DNA of 64,000 bases, from NCBI RefSeq assembly GCF_900240845.1, contig NZ_OERU01000005.1, positions 1 to 64,000 of the forward strand, read 5' to 3'. The notes under the pieces were generated by a model, which saw only the letters and a list, made by a program, of their open reading frames with translations, did not search any database and was not told where the DNA came from. The stretch comes from Peptostreptococcus faecalis. Lineage in GTDB: Bacteria; Bacillota; Clostridia; Peptostreptococcales; Peptostreptococcaceae. A program made the position numbers and the translations under genes. Of this stretch, positions 1-8,803 are shown piece after piece; positions within the stretch are counted from its first letter, which is position 1; the number at the start of each line of letters is the position of its first letter.

Positions 1-2383
1 CTAGCTCATTTGTTGTAGAGTTCAGAGTCACATCTACTATTAATTTGTATTCAGACTTATCGTATTTGATTTTACTGTCTTTTCCTTTTACCTCTGTTAT
101 TTTGTAAATATATTTTCCTACATCTTTTAATTCAATATCTTTAAATAAAGCCTCTCCAGATATATTATTAGTAGCTAACTCTCTAATTTTACCTGTATTA
201 TCAGTTTCTCCCTCTAATAAAAATCTGAATTCACGTGCCTTTTGTGCCCTACCCTTTAACTCTTTTTCAACTCCTATTTTTATTTCTGTTGTTTTTGGAG
301 CTATGTACTTGTTGTTAAATTGTATTTTCGTTATATCATTTCCTGCTGCATCGAAGTATTTTACATCTGTTACTAACTTGTTTGTCGCATTATCTAATGT
401 TGTTGTCACCTCTACATTGTAGATTGACTTATCATATGTTATTCCTGCTTGGTTTCCCATCACTTCTGATATTGTATAATTTGATACTCCAGCTTCTGAT
501 ATTGAGATATTTCCAAATGAGAATTTTCCTGTTGCGTCATTTTTAACTCTTTGGATCTCGTTTCCGTTTTTATCCTTTAAAACGAATTCAAATTCTCCAT
601 TTTCTAGTGTTCTTCCTTCTAATGACTTCGTTCCTTCTAAGTTAATATTTACTGGACTAGGTGCTTCCTTTTTATTATATGCAGTAATATAAACTGCTCC
701 TTGCTCAGATCCATCTATTATAAAAGTATCTTTTCCATTTAAAAATCTAATCTCATCTGAATATCCCGCTGGAGCACTAACCTCTAGTACTTTATATTCA
801 CCATTAGAAAGTTTTTTATATGTTATTTCTCCATTGGAATCTGTTATTCTTTCAACTTGACCTCCATCTGTAGGATTGAAGTCTTCCCATATACCTAACT
901 GATTTTTTTTCTGAAGTTTGAATTTTGCTCCAGATAATTTATTTGCTGTTCCATCTTCGAGTTTCTTTATTACAACAGATTGAGGTTCACCTGTTACAGC
1001 ACCACCTTGAATTCTCTGGAAAATTGCTTCTCCATCATCTATTTCACTTCCGTCTGTCCATGTGATTTTTGCTTCATTTTTAAATCTATCGACATCTAAA
1101 AAATCATCAGTTACTCTCATACCTTGTATTTGCAATACGAATCCTAAAGCCAGAGTACCATCTTGACCGCCTTCAATACCACCAGTCGCGATATTTATTC
1201 TGTTATAAGCTTCTTTTGTATCCCTCTTTTGCTGATCAGTTAAAGTGCTATCAGCATCTATAAGAGCAAATATTTGGCTCAAATTTTTAGGACTCTTCAA
1301 TGTCCCTGGTAAATCTCCAAAATTTATTATAAGTTTATTTCTGTTATCTGTTGAGTCCTTAAATATTCCATATGCTATGCTAGATTCAGATTGGACTCTT
1401 GTCTTAAATTGTTCCCAACTTTCGCCAGAATTTTGTTGAATTTTATTAAAGCCTGAATCTGTCTTCATAGTATAGTTATTCCAGCCACCAGCTCCATTTG
1501 CAGGGTTTAGAAGCGTTTTTGACATTCTTCCATTTTCATTGGCAACATATATTGGTATAGCTAAATCTAAGTTGGAATTATCATCGTATTCCAGTCCTTC
1601 TGGGAATTCATCAATTAGAACTAAATTCTTCTTTACATTAGGATTAGTTATATCACCATTATATACTCCTTTTATAATATCTGTACTTACGTCCAATCCC
1701 CAAGTTACCTTATCTTGATTCGTAATTTGCCATCCACTTTTAACTAGTGGCTTATTATCTGGAAATTCTATATTTGGATCCACTGGTTTTATCTCTAACT
1801 CTGGAATAATCCAATCTCCTACTTGTATTTGTTCATTTGGATTTTTAACTTTATCAGCCTTAGCATCAACCTGTATATATCCTTTATTTATGAAATTTTT
1901 TTCAACAGCCACATTATTCAGTACAACTTTTATTTTTGCAGGTTCAGTATCCGTTGCATCCATTATCTGAAATGTTCCTATTTCTTCCTCAATTCCTAAT
2001 TCACTCATAGCTTTTAATGATTGCATAGAGCTTTCCATAAATTTAAAATACTGGCTCGGCAAGTCAAATTCAAACCAATCTCCTTCTACCAATCCTTTTC
2101 CCATAATGTTATCAATATTCCAATCAACTCTAAATCTAAGTGAATTTCCTACTGTCAGCACAGGCGGATTATTTGGATCAATTAGACTACCATCAGGATT
2201 GGTAAGTACATTTGTCATTGTTCCATCATCAGCCATCCCATAGATCATCACTGGCCCCTGATTTACGTACTTCAATCCACTACTACCAATATCTTTTGGC
2301 GTATCTGCATATGATATCGATGGTAAAATTGTACTTATAATCATTGCTAAAGCAAGCATAAGTGATAAAACTCTTTTTTTCAT
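1..2383 (-). CDS. Large secreted surface adhesin with SpaA/Cna-B-like and pilin (FctA/Spy0128-like) domains, C-terminus cut by window
   Basis: Read on the minus strand from the ATG at 2383 (ribosome site AAGGGGG eight bases upstream), the frame stays open for 794 codons to the window edge. Residues 1-26 form a signal peptide with a hydrophobic core and a cut near SYA/DTP. Residues ~28-455 resemble the adhesive N-terminal region of MSCRAMM/pilus-tip proteins. Residues ~465-555 are a SpaA/Cna-B fold with the typical E-box LEVSAPAGY. Residues ~575-690 and ~700 onward are two pilin isopeptide (FctA/Spy0128-like) repeats, the first ending in the characteristic QFNNKY. Such proteins are sortase-anchored adhesins; the LPXTG end lies outside the window, so anchoring is inferred. 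No sortase is visible here. Ligand unknown. Confidence 0.88.
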   Translation of the reverse strand, partial: MKKRVLSLMLALAMIISTILPSISYADTPKDIGSSGLKYVNQGPVMIYGMADDGTMTNVLTNPDGSLIDPNNPPVLTVGNSLRFRVDWNIDNIMGKGLVEGDWFEFDLPSQYFKFMESSMQSLKAMSELGIEEEIGTFQIMDATDTEPAKIKVVLNNVAVEKNFINKGYIQVDAKADKVKNPNEQIQVGDWIIPELEIKPVDPNIEFPDNKPLVKSGWQITNQDKVTWGLDVSTDIIKGVYNGDITNPNVKKNLVLIDEFPEGLEYDDNSNLDLAIPIYVANENGRMSKTLLNPANGAGGWNNYTMKTDSGFNKIQQNSGESWEQFKTRVQSESSIAYGIFKDSTDNRNKLIINFGDLPGTLKSPKNLSQIFALIDADSTLTDQQKRDTKEAYNRINIATGGIEGGQDGTLALGFVLQIQGMRVTDDFLDVDRFKNEAKITWTDGSEIDDGEAIFQRIQGGAVTGEPQSVVIKKLEDGTANKLSGAKFKLQKKNQLGIWEDFNPTDGGQVERITDSNGEITYKKLSNGEYKVLEVSAPAGYSDEIRFLNGKDTFIIDGSEQGAVYITAYNKKEAPSPVNINLEGTKSLEGRTLENGEFEFVLKDKNGNEIQRVKNDATGKFSFGNISISEAGVSNYTISEVMGNQAGITYDKSIYNVEVTTTLDNATNKLVTDVKYFDAAGNDITKIQFNNKYIAPKTTEIKIGVEKELKGRAQKAREFRFLLEGETDNTGKIRELATNNISGEALFKDIELKDVGKYIYKITEVKGKDSKIKYDKSEYKLIVDVTLNSTTNEL

Positions 2384-2734
2384 GTATTTTCCCCCTTAAT
2401 TTAATATACTACTAAGTTTTGATGATTTCTTGAAATCTTAGCTATACAATAATTATAACAAATTTGATTTGTTTATCAATATATTAGGCTGTTTTATATT
2501 TTGATATTTTAATATTTTTAGTTTAAACCATTTATTTTTCTTTTTTTTTATTTATATAATTAAAATTTTATACTCACTATACTTTACTATTTGTATTATT
2601 AAATGATAGAAAAAAGGAGCTTTTAAATATATTTTAGTCTGAAATTCAAATTTTTAATTTCAAAACATATATATAAAGCACCTTTTTTAATCATTATATA
2701 ATTTTAGTTTTAATTAATATAAATATTCTCTAGT
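2384..2734. other. AT-rich intergenic region between adhesin and CPBP protease
   Basis: About 350 bases without a gene. It holds the ribosome site of the adhesin next to 2384, a terminator hairpin at 2610-2688 for the CPBP gene, and otherwise very AT-rich DNA. The adhesin promoter must lie here but I cannot pick a convincing -35/-10 pair. Confidence 0.6.
2610..2688 (-). terminator. Terminator hairpin downstream of the CPBP protease gene
   Basis: AAAAAAGGAGCTTT at one end pairs with AAAGCACCTTTTTT at the other, with a second small hairpin (TGAAATT/AATTTCA) inside the loop. T-runs flank both sides, so it could work in both directions; the minus-strand CPBP gene ends 45 bases upstream of it. 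Confidence 0.6.
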
Positions 2735-3403
2735 TTAAAATGGCATGGTATTGACCAAGAAATGAATACATATTGGAACTTCTAATCTTTTTGTTTTATA
2801 ATATGCTGTGGCAAATAATAATCCTGACATAGCATAAATCATAAAACTTGTAATATCAGTAGGATTATGTATAGCACCAAAAGATAATGCACTTATCGTT
2901 ATTCCAATAACTGGCTTGTTTTTAAACAATCTCCCAACTATATATCCTCTAAATATAATCTCCTCGACTACAGGAGCATATATTGACGTTCCTATAAATG
3001 TCAAATACCAACTTGTTCCACTATAGGCTTCCTCTAGATAAATCTGATTTGCTGTATCTACAATTCCTTGAAGGCTCAATATTTCTCCTCCTATAGAATC
3101 AAAAATCCTATCTAAAATGAAAACGCCTATTATTATAATTATATTTTTCTTATTGATAAATGTTAAATCAAATTTAGCAATATCAAGTTTTTTTGCAAGA
3201 AATATATAAAAACCTATAACCAATAAATATACCCAAATAGGTATTACTGTATCAACTCCTGTCAGCATTAAGGAATCACTTGTATTTGACGGATGAATCA
3301 TTAAAGATACTTGATTTTCTACCTTACCAGGTATATCAAACACGATCAAGATAAGTAATATTAAAAAAATTTCTTTCACTACATTATTATATTTTTTTGA
3401 CAT
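2735..3403 (-). CDS. CPBP-family intramembrane glutamic endopeptidase
   Basis: 222-residue protein with about six to eight hydrophobic segments. It carries the family signature: motif 1 EEIIFRGYI (the EExxxR catalytic glutamates, ~residues 142-150) and the motif with conserved histidine FGAIHNP (~176-182). The family (CaaX protease/bacteriocin-processing, Abi) cleaves within membranes and is often linked to peptide processing, bacteriocin immunity or surface-protein maturation. The ATG at 3403 follows AAAAGGAG. It stands alone between the adhesin and oleate hydratase, with terminators on both sides, so its substrate cannot be deduced from context. Confidence 0.85.
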   Translation of the reverse strand: MSKKYNNVVKEIFLILLILIVFDIPGKVENQVSLMIHPSNTSDSLMLTGVDTVIPIWVYLLVIGFYIFLAKKLDIAKFDLTFINKKNIIIIIGVFILDRIFDSIGGEILSLQGIVDTANQIYLEEAYSGTSWYLTFIGTSIYAPVVEEIIFRGYIVGRLFKNKPVIGITISALSFGAIHNPTDITSFMIYAMSGLLFATAYYKTKRLEVPICIHFLVNTMPF

Positions 3404-3565
3404 AATTTAACTCCTTTTTTTATTGTCAAATTTTAATATAACAAACTTAAATAAAAAAGTATACATTTTTTCATTTTTTTTTAAGTTTTTATACATAATC
3501 AAGCCGCTAAAATAATAGAATACAAGTTATATAATGGCATTTAGTAAAGAATATTTTTGAATAAT

Positions 3566-3606
3566 AAAAAAGACATAGGAGATTTTTAATCTACCTACGC
3601 CTTTTT
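3566..3606 (-). terminator. Terminator downstream of oleate hydratase
   Basis: On the minus strand the stem GTAGGTAGATT/AATCTCCTATG has a short loop and is followed by TCTTTTTT. It lies about 90 bases past the stop of the hydratase gene. Confidence 0.65.
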
Positions 3607-3696
3607 AATAAATAAAATTGTAGTTTATTTTATATTTCTAATAAAAACTAGATTTTCAAATTTAACTTTTGTGAATTTATTTCAACTAAACTAATA

Positions 3697-5490
3697 TTAT
3701 AAAATATTGTATTCTTTTAATAATACTTCTATATCTGTACCTGATAAGTGTTTCATAATATTCATCATCTTCATTGGAGGTATTGGAAGTTGAGGCTTTT
3801 GACCGTCAAGCAATTCTACTGCTCCATTTAATAAATATCTAATATCATATCTTGAACCAAATACTTCTGGTACACCTTTTTCAACTCCCGTAAGTACGTA
3901 TACAGCTTCCATAGCAGTACGCCCTGAGTATTCTATTGTGAATACTGTATCTCTACCTGGATCATCTAGAGTCTCTGCAAACTGTCCTAAGAACGCGAAG
4001 TTTGTTGCATTTTTAGGTACTACATAAGGTCTATCTCCAAATGCTCTAGGCATAAACTGAGCTGTAATATATGGCATCATTACTGGAATTGCTGTACAAG
4101 TTTCTGCTAATTCATCAATTTCTTCTACTGGTACACCTATGTGGTAAAGCCATTCTTTAGTAATTTCTTTTCCAGTACAATCTCTCATTGCCTTTTTTAT
4201 ATAATCTCCTTCTACATCAGAGAATAGTCCGTATACCCAAACTAGTACATCTTCTTCAGGCTGTCCAATATACTGATTTTGACGGTTTATTGTCCAACTC
4301 AATAACCATGAAGAATCCACTGCTGTCACAATTCCACCTGTAACTACCTTTCCACCATATGGCGAACGCTTAGTAATTTTTTCGATGTATTCTGGAACTT
4401 TTCCACCATGACAAGTTACAGTACAAGATTCCCAGTTACTCTTTTCTGTATCTCCGTAGAATTTTTCAGGATGTCCAAATTCATCACTTTGTGCTGCGAT
4501 ATTTTTCCATAATTTCCAACAACCATCAAGCTCCGTATTAAATGGTGCTGGAGTATTATCATCTCCGTATCCAGAGTTTTCTGTCATAGATCCATTTGTA
4601 ATAAATACTAAATCATTTTCAGTTGTTTCTATTGATATATCATTACCTTCTTTATCAAAAGCTACTATTTTTGTTGCAACTTTCTTCTCTTCAGTAATGT
4701 CAAATTCTACGTTATCTACTTTTACACCGTATTTAAATTCTGCACCATTATCTTTAAGATATTTTACCATTGGAAGCACGAAAGAAGTGTACTGGTCATG
4801 CTTTGAAAACTGTAATGCTGATAAATCAGTAAGACCATCTATATGATGAATAAATCTATTCATGTAAAGTTTCATTTCTAATGCACTATGCCAATTTTCA
4901 AATGCAAACATTGTTCTCCAAAGAGTCCAAAAATCACTCTCCAATAATTCTTTTGATAAAAATTCTTCTATAGATCTATCTTGTAATTGTTCATCAGATA
5001 TCATTACAAATGTAGCGAGTTCCATTGCCATTTCTTGAGTTAAGTTGAATTTTCCGTTATCATAACGAACACCTTGCTCTTTTGTTATACGACAATTACT
5101 AAAGTTAGGATCGTCTAAATTAGTGTAGAAAAAGTGATCTAATACACTCATGCTTGGATCTTCTGTAGAAGGCAAAGAACTAAATAAACTCCATAGCACT
5201 TCAAAGCAATGTCCCATTTCTCTACCACCACGTGCTACGTATCCTGTATTTTGACGAATATTTCCATCTAAAGAACCACCTGGTATATCTAATTGCTCTA
5301 AAAAGGTAATTTTATTACCTTCCATATGAGCATCTCTAATAAGAAAACATCCCGCTGCCAACGAAGCGATTCCTGTTCCTATCAAGTACGCTTTCTTATC
5401 TTCAATACCTTCTGGCTTTCTTGCATTCACTAATGAGTGGTAAGTACCATTTGTCAACTTCAATCTGTCATCATGTGTCTTAATTTTCAT
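3697..5490 (-). CDS. ohyA: Oleate hydratase (myosin-cross-reactive antigen family)
   Basis: 597 residues, the normal size for the MCRA/oleate hydratase family. These FAD enzymes add water to the 9-10 double bond of oleic, linoleic and related fatty acids, giving 10-hydroxy acids, and so detoxify host unsaturated fatty acids. The N-terminal dinucleotide-binding motif GTGIASLAAGCFLIRD is at ~38-53, followed by EQLDIPGGSLDG (~65-76) and the family-specific RGGREMGHCFEVLW (~88-101). Start ATG at 5490 has AGGGAG upstream. The gene directly upstream encodes a TetR-type regulator, and GTCTAG motifs shared by the two upstream regions suggest that this protein controls it. Several related genomes encode this enzyme; the call is secure at family level. 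Confidence 0.93.
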   Translation of the reverse strand: MKIKTHDDRLKLTNGTYHSLVNARKPEGIEDKKAYLIGTGIASLAAGCFLIRDAHMEGNKITFLEQLDIPGGSLDGNIRQNTGYVARGGREMGHCFEVLWSLFSSLPSTEDPSMSVLDHFFYTNLDDPNFSNCRITKEQGVRYDNGKFNLTQEMAMELATFVMISDEQLQDRSIEEFLSKELLESDFWTLWRTMFAFENWHSALEMKLYMNRFIHHIDGLTDLSALQFSKHDQYTSFVLPMVKYLKDNGAEFKYGVKVDNVEFDITEEKKVATKIVAFDKEGNDISIETTENDLVFITNGSMTENSGYGDDNTPAPFNTELDGCWKLWKNIAAQSDEFGHPEKFYGDTEKSNWESCTVTCHGGKVPEYIEKITKRSPYGGKVVTGGIVTAVDSSWLLSWTINRQNQYIGQPEEDVLVWVYGLFSDVEGDYIKKAMRDCTGKEITKEWLYHIGVPVEEIDELAETCTAIPVMMPYITAQFMPRAFGDRPYVVPKNATNFAFLGQFAETLDDPGRDTVFTIEYSGRTAMEAVYVLTGVEKGVPEVFGSRYDIRYLLNGAVELLDGQKPQLPIPPMKMMNIMKHLSGTDIEVLLKEYNIL

Positions 5491-5575
5491 ATTTTCTCCC
5501 TCTTTCTAATTTTTAACTTTCGCTAATTTTATTTTTTTACTTTGAACCTCTTTTAATTTTGGCATCTTTATTTAT

Positions 5576-5620
5576 CCCGTTACCTTATAATACATCTATA
5601 AAAGTATTTTTTCACTAGAC
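5576..5620 (-). promoter_or_regulatory. Putative ohyA promoter overlapped by a GTCTAG half-site
   Basis: On the minus strand TTGTCT (5616-5621) and TATAGA form a possible -35/-10 pair with 16-base spacing. The -35 box contains GTCTAG, the same hexamer found in the palindrome before the tetR gene, so a repressor bound there would cover the promoter. Inferred from sequence only. Confidence 0.4.
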
Positions 5621-5655
5621 AAAAAAGCCCCCGTGTCTAGAACCTAGACATGAGG
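5621..5655 (-). terminator. Terminator of the tetR gene, built on a GTCTAG-N3-CTAGAC palindrome
   Basis: Eight bases after the tetR stop, the minus strand reads CCC..ATGTCTAG GTT CTAGACA..GGGG then CTTTTTTG: a GC-closed hairpin with a T-run. The palindrome also contains two copies of the presumed TetR half-site, so it may double as an operator upstream of ohyA. Confidence 0.75.
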
Positions 5656-5663
5656 GTAGTTTA

Positions 5664-6233
5664 CTAATATATTCTATCGTTTGCACTTCTAATTAAAGAC
5701 TCTTCAATATGCCCATTAAAAAGCCTTCCTATTCTTCCTATTATTACTACTGGATCTTCCTTCATTCCATTTGAAATCCATTGAATCACCATTGTAGTCA
5801 ACGCACACTGGTAAAAAGAAACTATTATTTCTTTATCCATTTCAAGGGCATTGATGTCCTTATTTTTATTTTCTACATATTGACTCATTGCGTGACCAGC
5901 AACATTGTAAATATATCTTTCTAACTCTTCTCTTTGTATTGAATAATATATATGATATATAGCCTTCTTATTTTCTAAAGAAAATTTAACTGCAGCTAAA
6001 AATACTTCTTCCCAAGATAAACTTTTGTTATAGTCCTTTGTAGCATTTTGAAATTCTATCTGAAATATTTCGGATAGCAAGTCGTAAACATCACTATAGT
6101 GGTAGTAAAAAGTATTTCTATTTATATTACATTCAGATACAATATCCTTCACTGTTATTTTTTTTAATGGCATTTGATTAAGCATCTCAATAAATTTTTT
6201 TCTAATTAATTCTTTAGCATCTTTATTTGGCAA
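5664..6233 (-). CDS. TetR/AcrR-family regulator, likely repressor of itself and ohyA
   Basis: 189 residues. The N-terminal ~60 residues form a TetR helix-turn-helix (VKDIVSECNINRNTFYYHYSDVYDLL); the C-terminal part resembles the DhaS-type TetR effector domain. The start codon is TTG at 6233, six bases after AAAGGGGG. A perfect 12-bp palindrome TAGTCTAGACTA lies in its leader at 6255-6266, just downstream of a TGGTATAAT promoter: the geometry of an autorepressor. The adjacent target is oleate hydratase, so the inducer may be an unsaturated fatty acid (inference; the effector pocket gives no direct proof). Confidence 0.87.
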   Translation of the reverse strand: MPNKDAKELIRKKFIEMLNQMPLKKITVKDIVSECNINRNTFYYHYSDVYDLLSEIFQIEFQNATKDYNKSLSWEEVFLAAVKFSLENKKAIYHIYYSIQREELERYIYNVAGHAMSQYVENKNKDINALEMDKEIIVSFYQCALTTMVIQWISNGMKEDPVVIIGRIGRLFNGHIEESLIRSANDRIY

Positions 6234-6254
6234 ATAAAAACCCCCTTTATACTC

Positions 6255-6266
6255 TAGTCTAGACTA
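6255..6266. promoter_or_regulatory. Putative TetR operator palindrome
   Basis: TAGTCTAGACTA is a perfect 12-bp palindrome between the -10 box and ribosome site of the tetR gene. The core GTCTAG/CTAGAC recurs at 5615-5620, 5635-5640 and 5644-5649 upstream of ohyA. Confidence 0.6.
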
Positions 6267-6284
6267 TCTTATTTCGCGTACTTA

Positions 6285-6293
6285 ATCATTATA
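6285..6293 (-). promoter_or_regulatory. -10 region of the tetR promoter
   Basis: Minus-strand TATAAT (6288-6293) preceded by TGG, forming an extended -10. The same TGGTATAAT is found before guaA, prfB and the large RNA in this window. Confidence 0.6.
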
Positions 6294-6337
6294 CCATAAT
6301 AAAGAGGTCTAATTTTATTAGACCTCTTTATTATGGT
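6293..6337. repeat. Perfect 21-bp inverted repeat with 3-base loop
   Basis: The arms 6293-6313 and 6317-6337 are perfectly complementary around TTT; the core is AAAGAGGTCTAAT. It lies between the end of the AhpF-like gene and the tetR promoter. There is no T-run on either side, so it is not a canonical terminator, although it probably still ends or stabilises the ahp transcript; its right-hand end abuts the -10 box of the tetR promoter on the minus strand. Confidence 0.75.
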
Positions 6338-6416
6338 TTCTTTTATTAATTTTTTTTATTCTTTGCTTTAAAAGTTACTTTCAAAATAATTATTGGTGTT
6401 ATTCCTTAGTAAATAT

Positions 6417-6448
6417 AACTTCTATTTATATCAAACTTCTATTTATAT
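6417..6448. repeat. 15-bp tandem direct repeat across the ahpF-like stop codon
   Basis: AACTTCTATTTATAT occurs at 6417-6431 and 6434-6448 separated by CA; the second copy includes the stop codon of the reductase gene. Probably a small local duplication. Confidence 0.6.
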
Positions 6449-8071
6449 TACAGATTCCAAATAATCTAAAAGTTGTACTACATTCATCTTACCAAAAGTA
6501 ACGTCCTTATCATTTACAACTAAGCAAGGTACGCTCATTACATTGTACTCATCTTTTATAGATTGGAAGTGATTTAAATCGTATACATCTGCTCTAATAT
6601 TTTCATTTTCTGATGCAATTTTTTGAGCAGCCATCACCAACTCTGGGCACTTTGTACAAGATAAAGATACCAACACTTTAATTGATACAGGCGATTTTAT
6701 AGCTTGTATTCTTTTTAAAGTTTCTTCATCCAGTGCTTGACCTGGTCCAGCCGCATTATACAAACCAATTACAAAAGAATTAAATTCATGTCCACCTGGA
6801 ACCCCATTAAATGAAAGACCTTTATCTTTTCCATCAGAAGACAAAATTTCTATCCTAGGAGATAGATCAAATGAATTTTCATTGACTTGTAATGTAAGTT
6901 TATCAGTCAAATCTGTCAACTCTTGCATAAATATACGCAATTCTTCTGACACAGAACTGTCATCTAAGTATACGCGTAATATCAAAGAATTATCCATTTT
7001 TTCAAATACTCCAGACAATTGATCTTTCACATCTGATGTAAAGAAAGATTCCGATGATGAAGCCTCTACTTTTTCTTGAGCTGCTTCATGTGTTTCCTTG
7101 CTTGAAGGTCTATCCGGCATAATGCCCGTCTTTTCATGCATTGTTGTCACATAGTGTTCTAGTTCTGTTGCTGCAATCGCTCCATCTGCTGTAGCCGTCA
7201 CCATCTGTCTTAAATTTTTAACACAAACATCACCAGCTGCATATATCCCATCTATTGACGTCTTTTGATTTCTATCTGTCAAAATATATCCATATTCATC
7301 TAATTCAACAATACCGCTTAAGAATTTTGTGCTAGGTTCATATCCTGCAAATACAAATACTCCAAAACTTTCACCATTAGAAGGTCTATACTCAGTCACT
7401 TCACCTGTAACAGTGTTTCTATATCTTAGAGACTCCAAAATAGTTCCACCAGATAGTCCTTCTACTACAGTGTTATAGTGAATTTCAATATTTTCATTTT
7501 CTTTAGCCAGATCAGCAGTTGACTTTGCACATCCAAAATCAGATTTTCTAATTAACATAGTTACTTTTTTTGCATATCTAGTCAAAAATACAGCTTCTTC
7601 GGCTGCTGCAAACCCTCCACCAACTACAAATACGTCTTTTCCAGTAAAGAATTCACCATCGCATGTAGCACAATAAGCTACACCTCTGCCCTTGAACTCT
7701 TCTTCTCCAGAAAATCCTATACTACGAGGATGTGCTCCTGTTGCAAGTACAATCCCAAACGCTTGATACTTACCGCGAGAAGTATTCACTTCCTTAATAT
7801 CTCCATCAAAATTAACGCTTTCCACTCCTGCTAAAAGAAACTCCGCCCCAAAACTTTGAGCTTGTTTTCTCATAGTACTAGTGATTTCTTCTCCACTACT
7901 TGATTCAACACCTGGATAATTTACTACATTATCTGTAATGGTAATCTGCCCACCAAAGTTTTCTTGTTCTACTACCAGTACACGATATTTTGCACGAGCA
8001 AGGTAAAGGCCGGCGGTAAGACCAGCCGGCCCCCCGCCAACAACTATTACATCATATAGATTTTTGTTCAT
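6443..8071 (-). CDS. AhpF-like peroxiredoxin reductase with domains in swapped order (TrxR then glutaredoxin-like)
   Basis: 542 residues. Residues ~1-305 are a low-molecular-weight thioredoxin reductase: FAD motif GGGPAGLTAG, redox pair CATC (~134-137) and NADPH motif VVGGGFAAAEEA. After a ~35-residue linker, residues ~345-542 match the tandem thioredoxin-fold region of AhpF, with the second redox pair CTKC at ~474-477 and a cis-Pro motif SVPCLVV. In enteric AhpF the thioredoxin-like part is N-terminal, so the order is reversed here. The partner is ahpC immediately upstream: its stop TAA and this ATG share one base (TAATG), implying coupled translation. The function is NAD(P)H-driven recycling of the peroxiredoxin. 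Confidence 0.9.
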   Translation of the reverse strand: MNKNLYDVIVVGGGPAGLTAGLYLARAKYRVLVVEQENFGGQITITDNVVNYPGVESSSGEEITSTMRKQAQSFGAEFLLAGVESVNFDGDIKEVNTSRGKYQAFGIVLATGAHPRSIGFSGEEEFKGRGVAYCATCDGEFFTGKDVFVVGGGFAAAEEAVFLTRYAKKVTMLIRKSDFGCAKSTADLAKENENIEIHYNTVVEGLSGGTILESLRYRNTVTGEVTEYRPSNGESFGVFVFAGYEPSTKFLSGIVELDEYGYILTDRNQKTSIDGIYAAGDVCVKNLRQMVTATADGAIAATELEHYVTTMHEKTGIMPDRPSSKETHEAAQEKVEASSSESFFTSDVKDQLSGVFEKMDNSLILRVYLDDSSVSEELRIFMQELTDLTDKLTLQVNENSFDLSPRIEILSSDGKDKGLSFNGVPGGHEFNSFVIGLYNAAGPGQALDEETLKRIQAIKSPVSIKVLVSLSCTKCPELVMAAQKIASENENIRADVYDLNHFQSIKDEYNVMSVPCLVVNDKDVTFGKMNVVQLLDYLESVI

Positions 8072-8634
8072 TATATTAATCCAACAAGGTCAAGACTAGG
8101 CTTAAGAGTCTTTTCTCCTGGTGTCCACTTTGCTGGGCAAACTTCACCATCATGTGATGCTACAAACTGAGAAGCCTGAACACGTCTAAGTAATTCATCA
8201 GCGTTACGTCCAACGCTACCTGCTACTACTTCATATGCTACTATTTCTCCTTCTGGGTTAACAACAAATGTTCCACGTTCTGCAACTCCATCGCTTTCTA
8301 TCATCACATCAAAATCACGAGCTAGTGCTCCAGTAGGATCTGCTAACATTGGATACTGAATCTTTTGTATTGTCTTAGACGCATCATGCCATGCCTTGTG
8401 TACGAAATGAGTATCACAAGATACAGAATAAATTTCACAACCTATTTCTTTGAATTTTTCATATGAGTTTGCTAAATCTTCTAACTCAGTCGGGCAAACA
8501 AATGTAAAGTCTGCTGGATAGAAGAAAAATACTGACCACTGTCCCAAAATATCTTCCTTCTTTACTGGTACAAATTCACCATTGTGGTACGCCTGTACGT
8601 TAAAATCACTTACCTTTTTGTTAATCATTGACAT
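8071..8634 (-). CDS. ahpC: Alkyl hydroperoxide reductase C (2-Cys peroxiredoxin)
   Basis: 187 residues, the standard AhpC length. The peroxidatic cysteine lies in DFTFVCPTELEDLA (~residues 42-55) and the resolving cysteine in GEVCPAKWTPG near the C-terminus. It reduces H2O2 and organic hydroperoxides in the cytosol, then is re-reduced by the flavoprotein encoded immediately downstream. Start ATG at 8634 is placed six bases after AGGAGG. A 15-bp Fur/PerR-type palindrome about 85 bases upstream points to control by iron or peroxide status. Confidence 0.95.
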   Translation of the reverse strand: MSMINKKVSDFNVQAYHNGEFVPVKKEDILGQWSVFFFYPADFTFVCPTELEDLANSYEKFKEIGCEIYSVSCDTHFVHKAWHDASKTIQKIQYPMLADPTGALARDFDVMIESDGVAERGTFVVNPEGEIVAYEVVAGSVGRNADELLRRVQASQFVASHDGEVCPAKWTPGEKTLKPSLDLVGLI

Positions 8635-8717
8635 ATTATAGTCCTCCTATTTTAATTAATATTTTAATTTAATTTTTATTTATATAATTTTACTTGCATA
8701 TATATTATACCCACTTA

Positions 8718-8732
8718 TGATAAAGATTATCA
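8718..8732. promoter_or_regulatory. Fur/PerR-family box upstream of ahpC
   Basis: TGATAAAGATTATCA is a 7-1-7 palindrome with one mismatch to TGATAATNATTATCA, and the symmetry extends three more bases on each side. This fits Fur somewhat better than the PerR consensus TTATAATNATTATAA; which family member binds is not decidable by eye. Confidence 0.72.
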
Positions 8733-8803
8733 TAATCTTTTTTATTTTTCAAGGTATTTTCTTAAATAGGATGACTTTTATTTGAATCTATTTTTTATCT
8801 ATT

